64,000 bases of DNA from Guillardia theta CCMP2712 (lineage: Eukaryota > Cryptophyceae > Pyrenomonadales > Geminigeraceae), in contig NW_005434618.1 in the NCBI RefSeq assembly GCF_000315625.1, positions 15,447 through 79,446 of the forward strand, given 5' to 3'. How positions within the stretch are numbered: position 1 is the stretch's first letter; each line of letters begins with the position of its first letter. Position numbers and translations under genes: made by a program. Under the pieces are notes generated by a model. That model did not search any database. It was not told the origin of the DNA and worked only from the letters and a program-made list of their open reading frames with translations. Positions 38,175 to 49,285 of the stretch are shown in pieces.

Positions 38175-41100
38175 CTACTTCACTCCGATGATCTTCTTCG
38201 CTACGTCCACGTCGCTCATCCCCTTCCTCGACTCCTCGATCACCGCCATGCTGATCTCGCTGTATCCCATCTTCCTCGCGTGCTCTTCCGCCTGCTTCTT
38301 CGCCGGCCCCCGCACGAAGAACGGCGCTCTCTCCAGCTCCTTCCGGGCTTCCTCCGTCCACCTCGGCTCTCTGCCCAGCTGGTGAGCCACCCCTCCACCC
38401 CCTCCATCCCTCGCATCACTCACTTGGGTACGGCTGCTCCGTCCCCCGGCAGCGCCGCCACTGCCAGCGGCGTCATCTGCTCCTGGGCTCCAGCTGGGGT
38501 CGGGGCTGCTGCCAGCCGGTCAGCCGCAAAGTCGTTGAGGGCCGCGTCGAGGCTGTCGAGGGCCGAGACGCAGCTGGAGACAAACTGGGAGGATACTGGG
38601 GAGAACCTGCCGCCATGCAGCGCGACTCGCTCCTCGAGCCGGCAGGCCGTGCGCTGGAGCAGGATGGAGGACAGGCGGGTCGCGACTGACAGCATGCCGG
38701 GCTGCAGCCTCTGCACCCGCTCAACCACCTCCCTCAGCTCCTCCGCACTCTGCGGGAGCCTCGGCCCCCCGGCACCCAGCAGAGAGCTGAGCTGGGGGAG
38801 CTGAGGGGCAGGTGGGACGTCGGCAAGATCGTCGGCGTCGGGGGAGGAGGGCCGAGGGGAAGAGAAGGACTGCAGGAAGTTCCAGAGCTTCGCCGCCGTC
38901 TGCAGAGACGCCTCGTCCTCCTCGTCCGCCGAGATCAGCTCGATGGCGTCGAGGGTGAGCTCGGCGGGGAGGAAGACTGGGCGGACGAGGTTCTGGAGAG
39001 GAGCTGGGAGCTGCTGGGCAAGGGCCTTCTGCTGCTTCAGTGCCTCCACCGCCGCGCTCCCGATCGGGTTCAGCGTCGCCTGCTTGAGCAAGCTCCTGCC
39101 TCCCGCGTCCACGATCGCTGCCAGCTCCTCCAGCAGCACCTGCTGCACGAAGTTGCCCTGCGGGGAGAGGAGGAGCTCTATGACCTGGTCGGTGGCCCGG
39201 TCGAGCCCAGCTGACTTCTCAACTGAGCTCGTGCTGGCGGTGTAGCTCTGGAAGCCCGAGGAGAGCTCCTTGAGGCGGGCCACGTTGAGCGCTCCTGCTC
39301 CCTCCTGCCCCGCCTGAGCCCCGTAGAGCATCTGCCGCAGGGCCTCCTGGGCCCGGGGGGAGCTGTCGGAGAAGAGCCTCTTGGCGAGGTAGGGGTAGCA
39401 CTCCTGCGCGATGGAGTAGTCCTCGTCCTGCTGCAGGCCGATACCCTCGAGGACGGAGAAGGTTCGGAGGATGTAGGCCATCCAAGGGGGGATCTGGAAG
39501 TAGTTATTGTCGTCCTCCTGCAGCTGCTCCATCTTCCTTGCCACGTCCCCCACGTTCACTCGCTCCTCCGTCACCAGCCCCTGCTCGTTCATCTCCTTGA
39601 ACTTGGCCCGCATCCTCTCCCTGATCTCCTCCCTCGGCAGGTCCCCGAACTCCTCCCTGATCTGCTTGATCATCCTCTCCTGCACCTTCTTGGGCCCTCC
39701 CCCCATCGCCAGCTGCCGCAAGATCACCGAGAGCGCCTCCACCACCCCAGCTCGCTGGATCAGCGCCTCCTTCCCGGCAGGAACGAACCCGAGCTTGATC
39801 AGGTCGCGAGGGATCTGCTTGTAGTCCTCGGACATGAGGTGGGCGATGTACTCGATCAACGCGTACTGCAGGTCCTTCTCGACCTCGATGCACATCCCAA
39901 AGTCGAGGATGCAGAGCTTCCCGTCCTCCGTCCTCAGCAGGTTCCCAGGGTGCGGGTCGCAGTGCAGCAGCCCGGTGTCCAGCAGCATCGTCAGGTACGC
40001 GTTCAGCGCCACCCCGCAAAGTCTTCCCACGTCGTCCTCAGAGCTCTTCTCCAGCCTCTCCCCGACCACCCAGCGAGTCGTCAGGACCCGCTCAGTCGAC
40101 AGATCCTCCACAACTTCAGCCGTTGTCACTGCGTCGAGGCCCCGGGCCCTCATGGCGGCGAGGAAGCGCTGAGAGTTGACGGCCTCTCGCTCGTAGTCGA
40201 GCTCGTTGACAAAGCCAGCACCCCTGCCGCAGCGTCACGGGGAGGAAGGAGGGGAGGGGATGGAGGATGCGATACACGACTTGTTTGTGGTAGTGGAGCA
40301 GGAGCAGGAGCAGGGGCAGGAGCAGGGGCAGGGGCAGGGGCAGGGGCAGGGGCAGGGGCAGAAGCAGGGGCAGGGGCAGGAGCAGGGGCAGGAGCAGGGG
40401 CAGGGGCAGGGGCAGGAACAGCAGGAGCAGGAGCAGGAGCCTAACAATATGAAAGAGTAGGACGAGGTGGTGGAGCAGTGGAGTGAGACGGGAGATGCAA
40501 GGGGAGTTGGGGATGAGGGAGGGGCAGGGACAAGACGGGAGGGTCGTCACCATTCATCGATGAGGCCGACGAGGTCGCTGTTGAGCTTGAAGAACTTCTT
40601 CCAGAGGGGGGCGATGGTCCTGCAGACGTAGAGGTCGAGCGCGATGTCCTTGATGACGTCAGGGCGCTGGACTTTGATCGCAACCTCCTGCCCGTCCATG
40701 AGCTCCCCCTTGTACACCTGCCCGATGGAGGCGGCGGCGACGGGGGCGCTGGAGACGGTGCGGAAGATGCCCTTCAGGCTCTTGCCTCCTGTGGAACTGC
40801 GGAGTTCCTCCTCTATGATCTCCATGGCGATGTGATTGGGGAAGGGCTTCACTCGGTCCTGTAGCTCGCTCAGCTCCTTCACGTAGGGAGCAGGGAGGAT
40901 GTCGCCGCGGATGGAGAGAGCCTGGAAGGTGTCAGGAGGAAACAACAGGCAAGGTAGAGGAGGGTGAGGACGGCGATACATGGGACAGGGGTACCAGGAG
41001 CGGGAGCGGGAGCAGGAGGGAGGAGGGAGGAGGGAGGAGGGGGCATACCTGTCCAATCTTGATAGCTGTGGTGCCCAAGCGCTGGGTCAGGCCCAGGAGC

Positions 41101-42068
41101 TGCTTGGCTCTCATCGGCATGTTCTTCTCCCACTTGTTTCCTCGTCCTCCGATCCCCCCATACTCGTACCGATCTCTCAACAACCCGATCCCCCATCCTC
41201 CCAGGATATAGGCCAGCTGCACTGCCCTCCCGTACTTGAGAACCCAACGCTTGTTGAAGTACCTGTCTGCTGCCGCAGGGTCGTACGTCTTGCCGGGGTA
41301 AGGAAGCTCCTCCTCTCTCCTCACCACGGAGGAGAAGGAGACAACAGAGGCGAACCAGAGGCCAAGGGCCTTGGCGTTGAAGGGATAGCCGTTGAACAAA
41401 TCGTTGTCACTGTCCCTCGAAACCTCGTGGATAGCAGCGGCAAGCTTGCTGTACAGGATGGACACAAAGGAGGACAGCTCCTGCTCTGCCAGCTGCACGG
41501 GCTTCGGGAGAGCAGCGTTGAGCTCTCTCAGGGCCTTGAGGAGCTGGTCCGCCTTCACCTCCGCCATGAGCTTCTGCAAATTGCTCTCTATCCCCTTGAG
41601 GGGAACCTGAACGCCGCCGACGTACTTGGAGGAGGAGGCCTTCGCTGCGGACAGCAGGGCCTCCATCTGCTTCAGCACTTGTGCTCCAGCATGGATCACC
41701 TGGTCCTTCACTCCCTGCACGCCAGCGGGTCCCGCAGAGGCAGTCGCGTCTGCGAGCAAGTTGCTGGCGTGCTGGTCGCCAAGATGACGTTGCGCAGGCT
41801 CAACGCTCTCTTGGAGCAGCGACAGTCCGTTCATCACCTCGTGAAACCCGTCCATGGCCATCAAGCTCAAAGGCCCGACGCCGGGAGCAGCAGAAGGAAC
41901 CTGGCCGACTCTCCCCTTTCTCTCCAACTTGGTTCTCAGCCCCAAGGTAAACCTGTGATGCGTGCGAGCTGAGAATTGTGCGGCAAGCGGGGATGATGTG
42001 AAGCAGAAAGCTTCGTTCAGACATGCGAGCAGGAGGGCGAGGGCGCATACTCTGCTCGCGCATAGCAT
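38175..42068 (-). CDS. ABC1/UbiB-family atypical kinase 2 with C-terminal PCP_red-like domain, plastid-type
   Basis: Second ABC1K gene. Start MLCASRVCALALLLACLNEA, then FCFTSS (signal peptide plus Phe transit motif); an earlier in-frame Met exists but is less leader-like. The first exon ends in AIKIGQ, joined to ALSIRGDILPAPYVKELSEL (KxGQ motif). Next come APVAAASIGQVYKG (Ala-rich loop), EVAIKVQRP (VAIK lysine) and GFVNELDYEREAVNSQRF, then the main exon (to about 38429) with LLHCDPHPGNLL and LCILDFGM, so the kinase core is complete. A 50-60 nt intron (donor GTGAGT at about 38428) joins the frame to KEPRWTEEARKELERAPFFV and ARKMGYSEISMAVIEES. This matches the PCP_red (PF08369) module normally found at the C-terminus of ChlB. 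TAG stop at 38175-38177. Role unknown; a tetrapyrrole or prenyl-lipid link is speculation. Confidence 0.86.
40292..40440. repeat. (GGGGCA)n/(GGAGCA)n hexamer repeat in ABC1K-2 intron
   Basis: About 24 units of GGGGCA/GGAGCA between the exons ending in LVGLIDEW and starting GAGFVNELDYER. Confidence 0.9.
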
Positions 42069-42329
42069 GCGATCCACCAATCTCCTGCATGTTGCCTTGT
42101 ACGGAGTTTTGCTGCTCAACGACCTCGTCGTACTGCTGTCTCCCCATGTCGTTCCATGCATGCTGGCTACTTCTCCTGCTCTTCCTCGTCCTTCCTCACT
42201 TGCTCCTTCCTCCCTCCTCCCTCTTCCTCCTCTTCCTCCTCTTCCTCCCTCGTGACTGCTGAACATGCGCCTTGTATGCATGCCTCCCTGTCTCTTGTTT
42301 GGGTCGCCGTTACTCTTATAACCGACCAA

Positions 42330-42825
42330 CAAACTGCCCCTTATATCTGGCCGGGCCCCCGGTCGGGGCGGCGGCCGGGCCTCCGGGTCACCGTTGGCAC
42401 TGACACAGGCTGCGGCCAGACTCAGAGCACTGACTACTGCGGCAGCAGTGACTACTTACATCGTGAACTTCGGAACTGGAAGGCTGAACTTGCAATCCGC
42501 GGCCGGGGTGGGAGAGGGGGCGCCGGGCCGCCCGGTGGACCGTTTCAGGGCCTGCCATTTCCGGGAGTGCGGTCAGTGACTCATCCCGGCCGGGTCCGGA
42601 GCCGGCTGAGTCAGCGGCTGAGTCACCAGCTGAGTCACCCGGGAGTCCGATCCGGACTCACCGTGACAGGGCAGTTTCTCACCGCTGACGGTGCCCCTTT
42701 CGTGTAGGATGAATGCGGTAACTCACCGTGACAGGGCAGTTTCTCCGGACTCACCGTGACAGGGCAGTTTCTCACCGCTGACGGTGCCCCTTTCGTGTAG
42801 GATGAAAAGCGGTAATCAGTAATCC
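42330..42825. other. GC-rich non-coding island with internal tandem duplication
   Basis: CCGGGCCGCCCGGTGG, CAGTGACTCATCC and GGCTGAGTCA words, then two copies of an about 60-bp block. No exon seen. Confidence 0.55.
42657..42813. repeat. Tandem duplication of about 60 bp (CACCGTGACAGGGCAGTTTC block)
   Basis: Copy 1 at about 42657-42718 and copy 2 at about 42746-42813 share CACCGTGACAGGGCAGTTTC, ACCGCTGACGGTGCCCCTTT and CGTGTAGGATGAA. A truncated third copy of the first 20 bp lies between them (42725). Confidence 0.9.
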
Positions 42826-43186
42826 TGGAATTTCATATACCGGTGCAGCCCCCTGAATCCCAATATTGGCATCATCCGCGGATCCCCACAACCTCGAACG
42901 TGCCGGCCCCCATTCTTGAGTGCCCGACAGCGTTGAGGAAGAGAAAGAGAGGAAGAGGGATGGGGGCGAGCGATCATGCTGGAGAAACATGGCGGGGGAG
43001 AAGAGGAGGTCCTGTTCTTCGTCACCTGCAGCTGTTCTTCTTGCAGAGTCTGTTAACATCAGCAGGGTGTCGAGTCTCTTGCTTCCAAAGTCCCCCATTG
43101 TTCCCCCCTCCTCTCAAGCCCTCCTCTGCTCCCCTTCAGCTCTCCTCTCCTCCTCTCCATCTCCCTTGTCATCCTTCTCGGTGCAG

Positions 43187-44757
43187 ACGCCCAATCACAG
43201 CATGCCATGCTCAATTCCAGGGAGCGATCTCGCAGTTTCTGAACCGAGAGGAGCGGCAGTGGAGCGATGTTGTGTCGTATGCCGGGGAGTGGGATCAGGA
43301 CGAGCTCGAGAGCTTTCCTATGCGAGCATCCTGCATCAAACCATCGACAAAGATCGAGAACCTAAACATGTGAGAGTGTTATGCTCCTTGTGACATCTGT
43401 GGGAGCTCGTGTTGACTTTTTGTTGCTCCTTCGGCAGAACCTTACGGGTCAGGCTCCTCCGCTACATCTTCGACTCGCTGCCGGAGTTCGAGGAGGCAGT
43501 GGAGGCGTTTGACCGCGCGCATCTGCTGGAGCCCAAGGTCTGCCGGGTGAAGGAGATTATAGAGAGCATAGAGATGTACAAGTTCGTCCGAGACTTCTTG
43601 CTGTCTCTGCAGCACAGGAAGCACATCGACCGCGTCCTCGACGTCGCATGCGGCCATGGGCTCGTTGGCATCCTGCTGGCTCGCCGCTTTCCGTCCTTGC
43701 AGGTCACGTCGCTAGATCTCGTCGCTCGTCCCGCGTTCGACGTCTTCAGGGATGGATGGGACGCGAGCATGCGCGAGAGGGGCCAGAGGTCGCTGGGCAA
43801 CGTAGAGAAGCTGGAGGGGGACTTCCGAGACCACTTGGAGCTCGTGACGGAGACGACGCTGGTGCTGTCGGTGCATGGCTGCAACGAGGTAAACAACCTG
43901 GTCATCGAGACTGCCAGAAGTCGATCAGCAGCATGGGCGGCGCTGCCATGCTGCATACGGGACTCGCTCTTCCTCCCGTCCTCCAAGGTCCACCTGATGG
44001 ACGGGTGTGCAGCGAAGGCGTCCAAGTACTTCAGGGAGTTCCAGGGAGTGCGGCATGCTTTCTTCTGCGGCTGCATGATGGAAAAGTACGAGGCCGAGGT
44101 GAGTGATCATGAAGAAGATGATGATACAGATGACTCTCTTCCTCCTGCCTCTCCTTCTCCTCCTCCTCCTCCCCCTCCTCCTCCTCCTCCTCCTCCTCCT
44201 CCTCCTCCTCCTCCTCCTCCTTCTCCTCCTTCTCCTCCTCCTCCTCCTCCTCCTCGTCCTCTTCTGCTGCTGCTGCTACTGCCCCATTTCCTCCTCCTTT
44301 GTCACCCACCCTTTCTCCCTCCTTCACTCCTCACCATCTCCCTCTTCCGGCACCCTCTCTCCTCCTCCTCCCCTTCTCCCTCTCTTTCCCCCGTCCCTCC
44401 CTCCCTCCTCATTCTTTTCCTCCACTCCTCCTGCAATGCATCCGCGTGAAACATCCTTGTTGCCTTGATTGTGCTCCTTGTGTTCTTACCCAGCGGTTGT
44501 CCATGTACGGAGGTCGTGCTCACAACTATCTTCAGATTCTTCGATCCATGGACTCTAGAATCACTGACAAGGGAATCTTCCTGGCGGGGGTATCATGTGG
44601 ATCAAGAGATGATAATGATGGTGATGGTGATGGTGATGGTGATGGTGATGGTGACGGTGATGGTGATAGTGATATTGGTAATGAGTTTGTGAGCCTGAAA
44701 GCTGCAAGGAGAGACGCGGGTGGCAGCGTCTTGTCCACAGTGATGACCGTCGCCTGA
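43187..44757 (+). CDS. SAM-dependent methyltransferase-like protein with C-terminal Asp-Gly repeat
   Basis: Three exons join in frame: about 43187-43369 (QFLNREERQWSDVVSYAGEW), 43438-44098 and 44494-44757. The middle exon has the Rossmann motif I LDVACGHGLVGILLA, an acidic residue after beta-2 (VTSLDLVARPAF), and a post-motif segment LVLSVHGCNEVNN, typical of class I methyltransferases. CCIRDSLFL and MDGCAAKASKYF follow. The last exon encodes MYGGRAHNYLQILRSMDSR and then nine Asp-Gly repeats from a (GGTGAT)n array, ending LSTVMTVA. The middle intron is a long CCT repeat. The start codon was not found; one candidate first exon has an ATG near 42989 (MAGEKRRSCSSSPAAVLLAE). Substrate is unknown; the C-terminus is unlike named families I recall. 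Confidence 0.6.
44150..44262. repeat. (CCT)n repeat in methyltransferase intron
   Basis: About 35 CCT/TCC triplets directly downstream of the GTGAGT donor at 44099. Confidence 0.88.
44617..44670 (+). repeat. (GGTGAT)n repeat, translated as (Asp-Gly)n
   Basis: About nine GGTGAT units with one GGTGAC, inside the last exon of the methyltransferase-like gene. The frame remains open and continues into non-repeat protein. Confidence 0.8.
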
Positions 44758-45115
44758 GGCCTTCACGACGGCAGGGCCGTTACATCAGTGTCTGTGGCCC
44801 GCTGAGCCTCCGGAGGGCCCTCCGTGGCAAGATGAAACTGGGAACGCCGTACACCGTAGAATGGAACATAAAGAGACTCGCAGCATGATCTAGTACCGTC
44901 CCGCCCGGCTTGGCCGCTCCCTGCCCAGCCTTCAAGAGTCACTGAGTGAATCGGGACTGTTACCGAGGCTCCGGCATCGGACTGAGTTACAGCTCTGAGT
45001 CACTGTCCGCCTCAGCCTCGCCGGGCATGTCACAGTGCCGCAAGCCCCGGGCCCCGGGCCCCGGGCGGCCCGCGGCAGTTGTCGGAAGTGTTGACAGCGC
45101 CGTGGACATCTGGAC
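44758..45115. other. GC-rich non-coding island
   Basis: CGGGCCCCGGGCCCCGGGC run near 45047-45066, plus CACTGAGTGAATC and CGGACTGAG words. It separates the methyltransferase from glycosyltransferase copy A. Confidence 0.5.
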
Positions 45116-45235
45116 TGAGAAATTCAAGATCTTCAGGCTAAAAAAAAGGGTCAAACGAGCGAACGTTTTTTTATTCCTCATATTCCACATTCGAGTCGAG
45201 AGCAGCTGAGCTGAGGAGGGACGAGGAGGACGAGG

Positions 45236-47212
45236 ATGAGGAGAATCCGCTTCTTCCTTCTCCTCTCCTCTGCTCTCCTCCTCCTGTCGATACCTGCTGC
45301 TGCCTCCCCGACGCACCTTGCCGATGAGCTCAGATGTCAAGTGACCGGTGATGAAGGAGGCAGCGAGGGTGGCGGTTCCTACGATGAGACGCTCTCTACC
45401 CAACTGTCTCAACACGAGGACCATGGGAAAAGGCAGGAGGAGGCAAGGCCATGGGCCGTGCCAGGAGGCAGGGAGGAGCAGGAGGAGCAGGAGGAGGGTG
45501 CGCTGTTCTTCTGGGATGTACATGACGGGCATGCGGTCCATCCTTGGAGGTTTCACTTGTCGCATCCCTGGCTGAGGGCGAACAGAGGAGCCTGTCTCAT
45601 CTTCACTGTAAACCTGATCCTCGACGAGTTGATCCCTGCGGCCTACAAGAGCGATACCTGCGCAGACAACAACATGTCGGCTCCCTTCCTCTTCACGGCT
45701 GACTGCGGGAACTACTCGGGGGTCCTCGAGATGCGAGTGGAGAGCACGGGGGAGCTGCTGCTGCGCTCAGACGTCTACCAGGTCCTCGTGCTTGACGGCT
45801 CCTGTAGGCCATGCAGCCCCGTACTCCGCATCCAGCAAGGGTCTCTGGCGCCGTTTGTGTACACGGGGACGGAGAACAGCCTGCTGTCGCTGGAGGTGTC
45901 ATGGCCGTACGGAGGCAACTGCACGAGCTGGGACGAGAGGGCGAGAGGCTACGTGGTGAGGGTGTACGTTGAGGGAGAGGAGGTGGGTTCAGCGGCGCTA
46001 CGGCGAGACGAGGTGTTGAAAAAGGCGTGTGTGTCAGTGACGATGCCGGGAGAGCTGGAGGGAGGTCAGGAGGTGACGGTGGAGCTGGAGGATGCGAGCT
46101 CGGCGGTGCTGGCGAGGACAGAGGAGACGGTGATCTTCCATCGGAGCGAGGTGAGGAGGGAGCAGGGAGGATGCGGGGAGAGCGAGCGTGTGCTGTCTAT
46201 CTCGTTCTTTGACGGGCGTGTGGGGAACGCGTTTGTTACGCTGGCGATCGCTCATGATGTGGCGCTCAAGTACAACGCGACGTCGATCCGCCTGCCGGAG
46301 CATCGGAGGTACACTCGCGACTATGACTGCGGAGTCGTGCAAGAGAACCAGATGGTGACGATGCTGGAGGCGCTGGGAGGATGCATACGTGTGGAGGGGC
46401 AGGGGGGTGGGAGCGGGGGAGGGGAGGGGTGGGTGAGAGACTGCACGAGCCTCGTAGACTGTCATGCTCACCGCAACGGGCTGGACCAGGCGATTGAGCT
46501 GGACCGAGGAGCGACGTTGCGGTTCTTCCGGAGGGAGGTGTCGAGGGTCCTGATCCACTTCGACACTTCAGCGAGAGGAGACGATCTTTGCGTCCACCTG
46601 AGGTCAGGCGACGTGTTTGGGCGAGCATCTTCGCCACATCTGATCGGGAAGGGGCAGTGGCAGCCGCCGCTGGCGTTCTACGTCGCAGCCATCGCGGTGC
46701 ACCGGAAGCTGTATCCTCAGTCCCGGGTCGTGCTGGTGTCGCAGCCGTCGTCAGAGCTTCTCAACCCGAGCATCAAGGTGATCCAGGAGCTGTTTGCGAG
46801 GGTAGAGCTTCAGACGAGGTCGGCCATGCAGGACCTGTACGAGCTGGTGCAGGCGAGGCACCTGGTGCTGTCTCGCTCGACGTTCTCATGGACTGCAACC
46901 TTCTTCTCTGAGTCCCTCCGGAGCCTGGTGTCTCCCCAGCTGGTGCTGGCCCGGTGGGCTGAGGCCCCTTATGACCTGGTGGAGTACAGCTTCCCGGGGT
47001 ACCAGGCCTTGCTGGAGAAGTACGCGGGGTCTGGGAACTGGAGGAGGACGCCGGAGGTGCCCGTGCACGGGCTAGAGCCGAACATGAAGGAGCAGATGAT
47101 GGTGTATGCTCCTCAGAGGCTGCGGTGCGAGGAGGTAGTGCGGGTGGAGGGAGCGACTCGATGCCTGGAGGAGGGGGAGGCAGAGGAGATCGTGGAGGCA
47201 CTAGGGATGTGA
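45236..47212 (+). CDS. Secreted/Golgi glycosyltransferase-like protein, copy A (658 aa)
   Basis: Intronless ORF with an N-terminal signal peptide or anchor (MRRIRFFLLLSSALLLLSIP, AAA). The middle half is a beta-sandwich-like region (SPVLRIQQGSLAPFVYTG; Cys pairs). The C-terminal half resembles fucosyltransferase-type GT folds (GT11/GT23-like): FFDGRVGNAFVTLAIAHDVA corresponds to the G-x-(L/V)GN motif, LCVHLRSGDVFGR to the HxRxGD motif, and SRVVLVSQPSSELLN and LVLSRSTFSWTATFF to the late strands. I infer a fucosyltransferase-like enzyme with low certainty about sugar and acceptor. It is nearly identical to copy B on the opposite strand, but has about 28 extra residues after VTGD and clustered substitutions (VFGRASSPHLIG against VLERVSMSHHIG). 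Confidence 0.68.
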   Translation: MRRIRFFLLLSSALLLLSIPAAASPTHLADELRCQVTGDEGGSEGGGSYDETLSTQLSQHEDHGKRQEEARPWAVPGGREEQEEQEEGALFFWDVHDGHAVHPWRFHLSHPWLRANRGACLIFTVNLILDELIPAAYKSDTCADNNMSAPFLFTADCGNYSGVLEMRVESTGELLLRSDVYQVLVLDGSCRPCSPVLRIQQGSLAPFVYTGTENSLLSLEVSWPYGGNCTSWDERARGYVVRVYVEGEEVGSAALRRDEVLKKACVSVTMPGELEGGQEVTVELEDASSAVLARTEETVIFHRSEVRREQGGCGESERVLSISFFDGRVGNAFVTLAIAHDVALKYNATSIRLPEHRRYTRDYDCGVVQENQMVTMLEALGGCIRVEGQGGGSGGGEGWVRDCTSLVDCHAHRNGLDQAIELDRGATLRFFRREVSRVLIHFDTSARGDDLCVHLRSGDVFGRASSPHLIGKGQWQPPLAFYVAAIAVHRKLYPQSRVVLVSQPSSELLNPSIKVIQELFARVELQTRSAMQDLYELVQARHLVLSRSTFSWTATFFSESLRSLVSPQLVLARWAEAPYDLVEYSFPGYQALLEKYAGSGNWRRTPEVPVHGLEPNMKEQMMVYAPQRLRCEEVVRVEGATRCLEEGEAEEIVEALGM

Positions 47213-49285
47213 GAGGGAGTCTGAAAGGGTCCAAGACAAAGCTCTTCGAAGCATGTTCGAGAGATCTTCAATCTCTCCAGGATGAACGCTGGTTCAAGAC
47301 TGAGAGGAGATAGTGTCTCAGTAAGCATCCGGGTATCTTGATAGATTTCATAACAACATACATTCGATTTGACCAATCAACAAACATGTCGTCCTCCCTC
47401 TCACATCCCTAGTGCCTCCACGATCTCCTCTGCCTCCCCCTCCTCCAGGCATCGAGTCGCTCCCTCCACCCGCACTACCTCCTCGCACTGCAGCCTCTGA
47501 GGAGCATACACCATCATCTGCTCCTTCACGTTCGGCTCTAGCCCGTGCACGGGCACCTCCGGCGTCCTCCTCCAGTTCCCAGACCCCGCGTACTTCTCCA
47601 GCAAGGCCTGGTACCCCGGGAAGCTGTACTCCACCAGGTCATAAGGGGCCTCAGCCCACCGGGCCAGCACCAGCTGGGGAGACACCAGGCTCCGGAGGGA
47701 CTCAGAGAAGAAGGTTGCAGTCCATGAGAACGTCGAGCGAGACAGCACCAGGTGCCTCGCCTGCACCAGCTCGTACAGGTCCTGCATGGCCGACCTCGTC
47801 TGAAGCTCTACCCTCGCAAACAGCTCCTGGATCACCCTGATGCTCGGGTTGAGAAGCTCTGACGACGGCTGCGACACCAGCACGACCCGGGACTGAGGAT
47901 ACAGCTTCCGGTGCACCGCGATGGCTGCGACGTAGAACGCCAGCGGCGGCTGCCACTGCCCCTTCCCGATGTGATGAGACATTGATACTCGCTCGAGCAC
48001 GTCGCCTGACCTCAGGTGGACGCAAAGATCGTCTCCTCTCGCTGAAGTGTCGAAGTGGATCAGGACCCTCGACACCTCCCTCCGGAAGAACCGCAACGTC
48101 GCTCCTCGGTCCAGCTCAATCGCCTGGTCCAGCCCGTTGCGGTGAGCATGACAGTCTACGAGGCTCGTGCAGTCTCTCACCCACCCCTCCCCTCCCCCGC
48201 TCCCACCCCCCTGCCCCTCCACACGTATGCATCCTCCCAGCGCCTCCAGCATCGTCACCATCTGGTTCTCTCGCAGAAGTCTACAGTCATAGTCGCGAGT
48301 GTACCTCCGATGCTCCGGCAGGCGGATCGACGTCGCGTTGTACTTGAGCGCCACATCATGAGCGATCGCCAGCGTAACAAACGCGTTCCCCACACGCCCG
48401 TCAAAGAACGAGATAGACAGCACACGCTCGCTCTCCCCGCATCCTCCCTGCTCCCTCCTCACCTCGCTCCGATGGAAGATCACCGTCTCCTCTGTCCTCG
48501 CCAGCACCGCCGAGCTCGCATCCTCCAGCTCCACCGTCACCTCCTGACCTCCCTCCAGCTCTCCCGGCATCGTCACTGACACACACGCCTTTTTCAACAC
48601 CTCGTCTCGCCGTAGCGCCGCTGAACCCACCTCCTCTCCCTCAACGTACACCCTCACCACGTAGCCTCTCGCCCTCTCGTCCCAGCTCGTGCAGTTGCCT
48701 CCGTACGGCCATGACACCTCCAGCGACAGCAGGCTGTCCTCCGTCCCCGTGTACACAAACGGCGCCAGAGACCCTTGCTGGATGCGGAGTACGGGGCTGC
48801 ATGGCCTACAGGAGCCGTCAAGCACGAGGACCTGGTAGACGTCTGAGCGCAGCAGCAGCTCCCCCGTGCTCTCCACTCGCATCTCGAGGACCCCCGAGTA
48901 GTTCCCGCAGCCAACCTCGAGTAGGAAGGGAGCCGACATGTTGTTGTCTGCGCAGGTGTTGGACCTGTAGACCGCAGACATGGCGTCGTCAAGGATCAGG
49001 TTTACAGTGAAGATAAGACAGGCTCCTCTGTTCGCCCTCAGCCAGGCATGCGACAAGTGAAACCTCCAAGGATGGACCGCATGCCCGTCATGCACATCCC
49101 AGAAGAACAGCGCACCCTCCTCCTGCTCCTCCTGCTCCTCCTGCTCCTCCCTGCCTCCTGGCACGGCCCATGGCCTTGCCTCCTCCTTACCTGTCACCTC
49201 ACATCTGAGCTCATCGGCAAGGTGCGACGGAGAGGCAGCAGCAGGTATCGACAGGAGGAGGAGAGCAGAGCAGGTGAAGCAGAAG
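45271..49285. repeat. Large inverted repeat: two about 1.9-kb arms around a 180-bp spacer
   Basis: Arm 1 runs from about 45271 (CTGCTCTCCTCCTCCTGTCG) to 47216 (GTGAGAGGGA). Arm 2 is its reverse complement from about 47397 to 49285. Protein identity is very high outside two small clusters and one indel. Spacer about 47217-47396. Confidence 0.9.
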
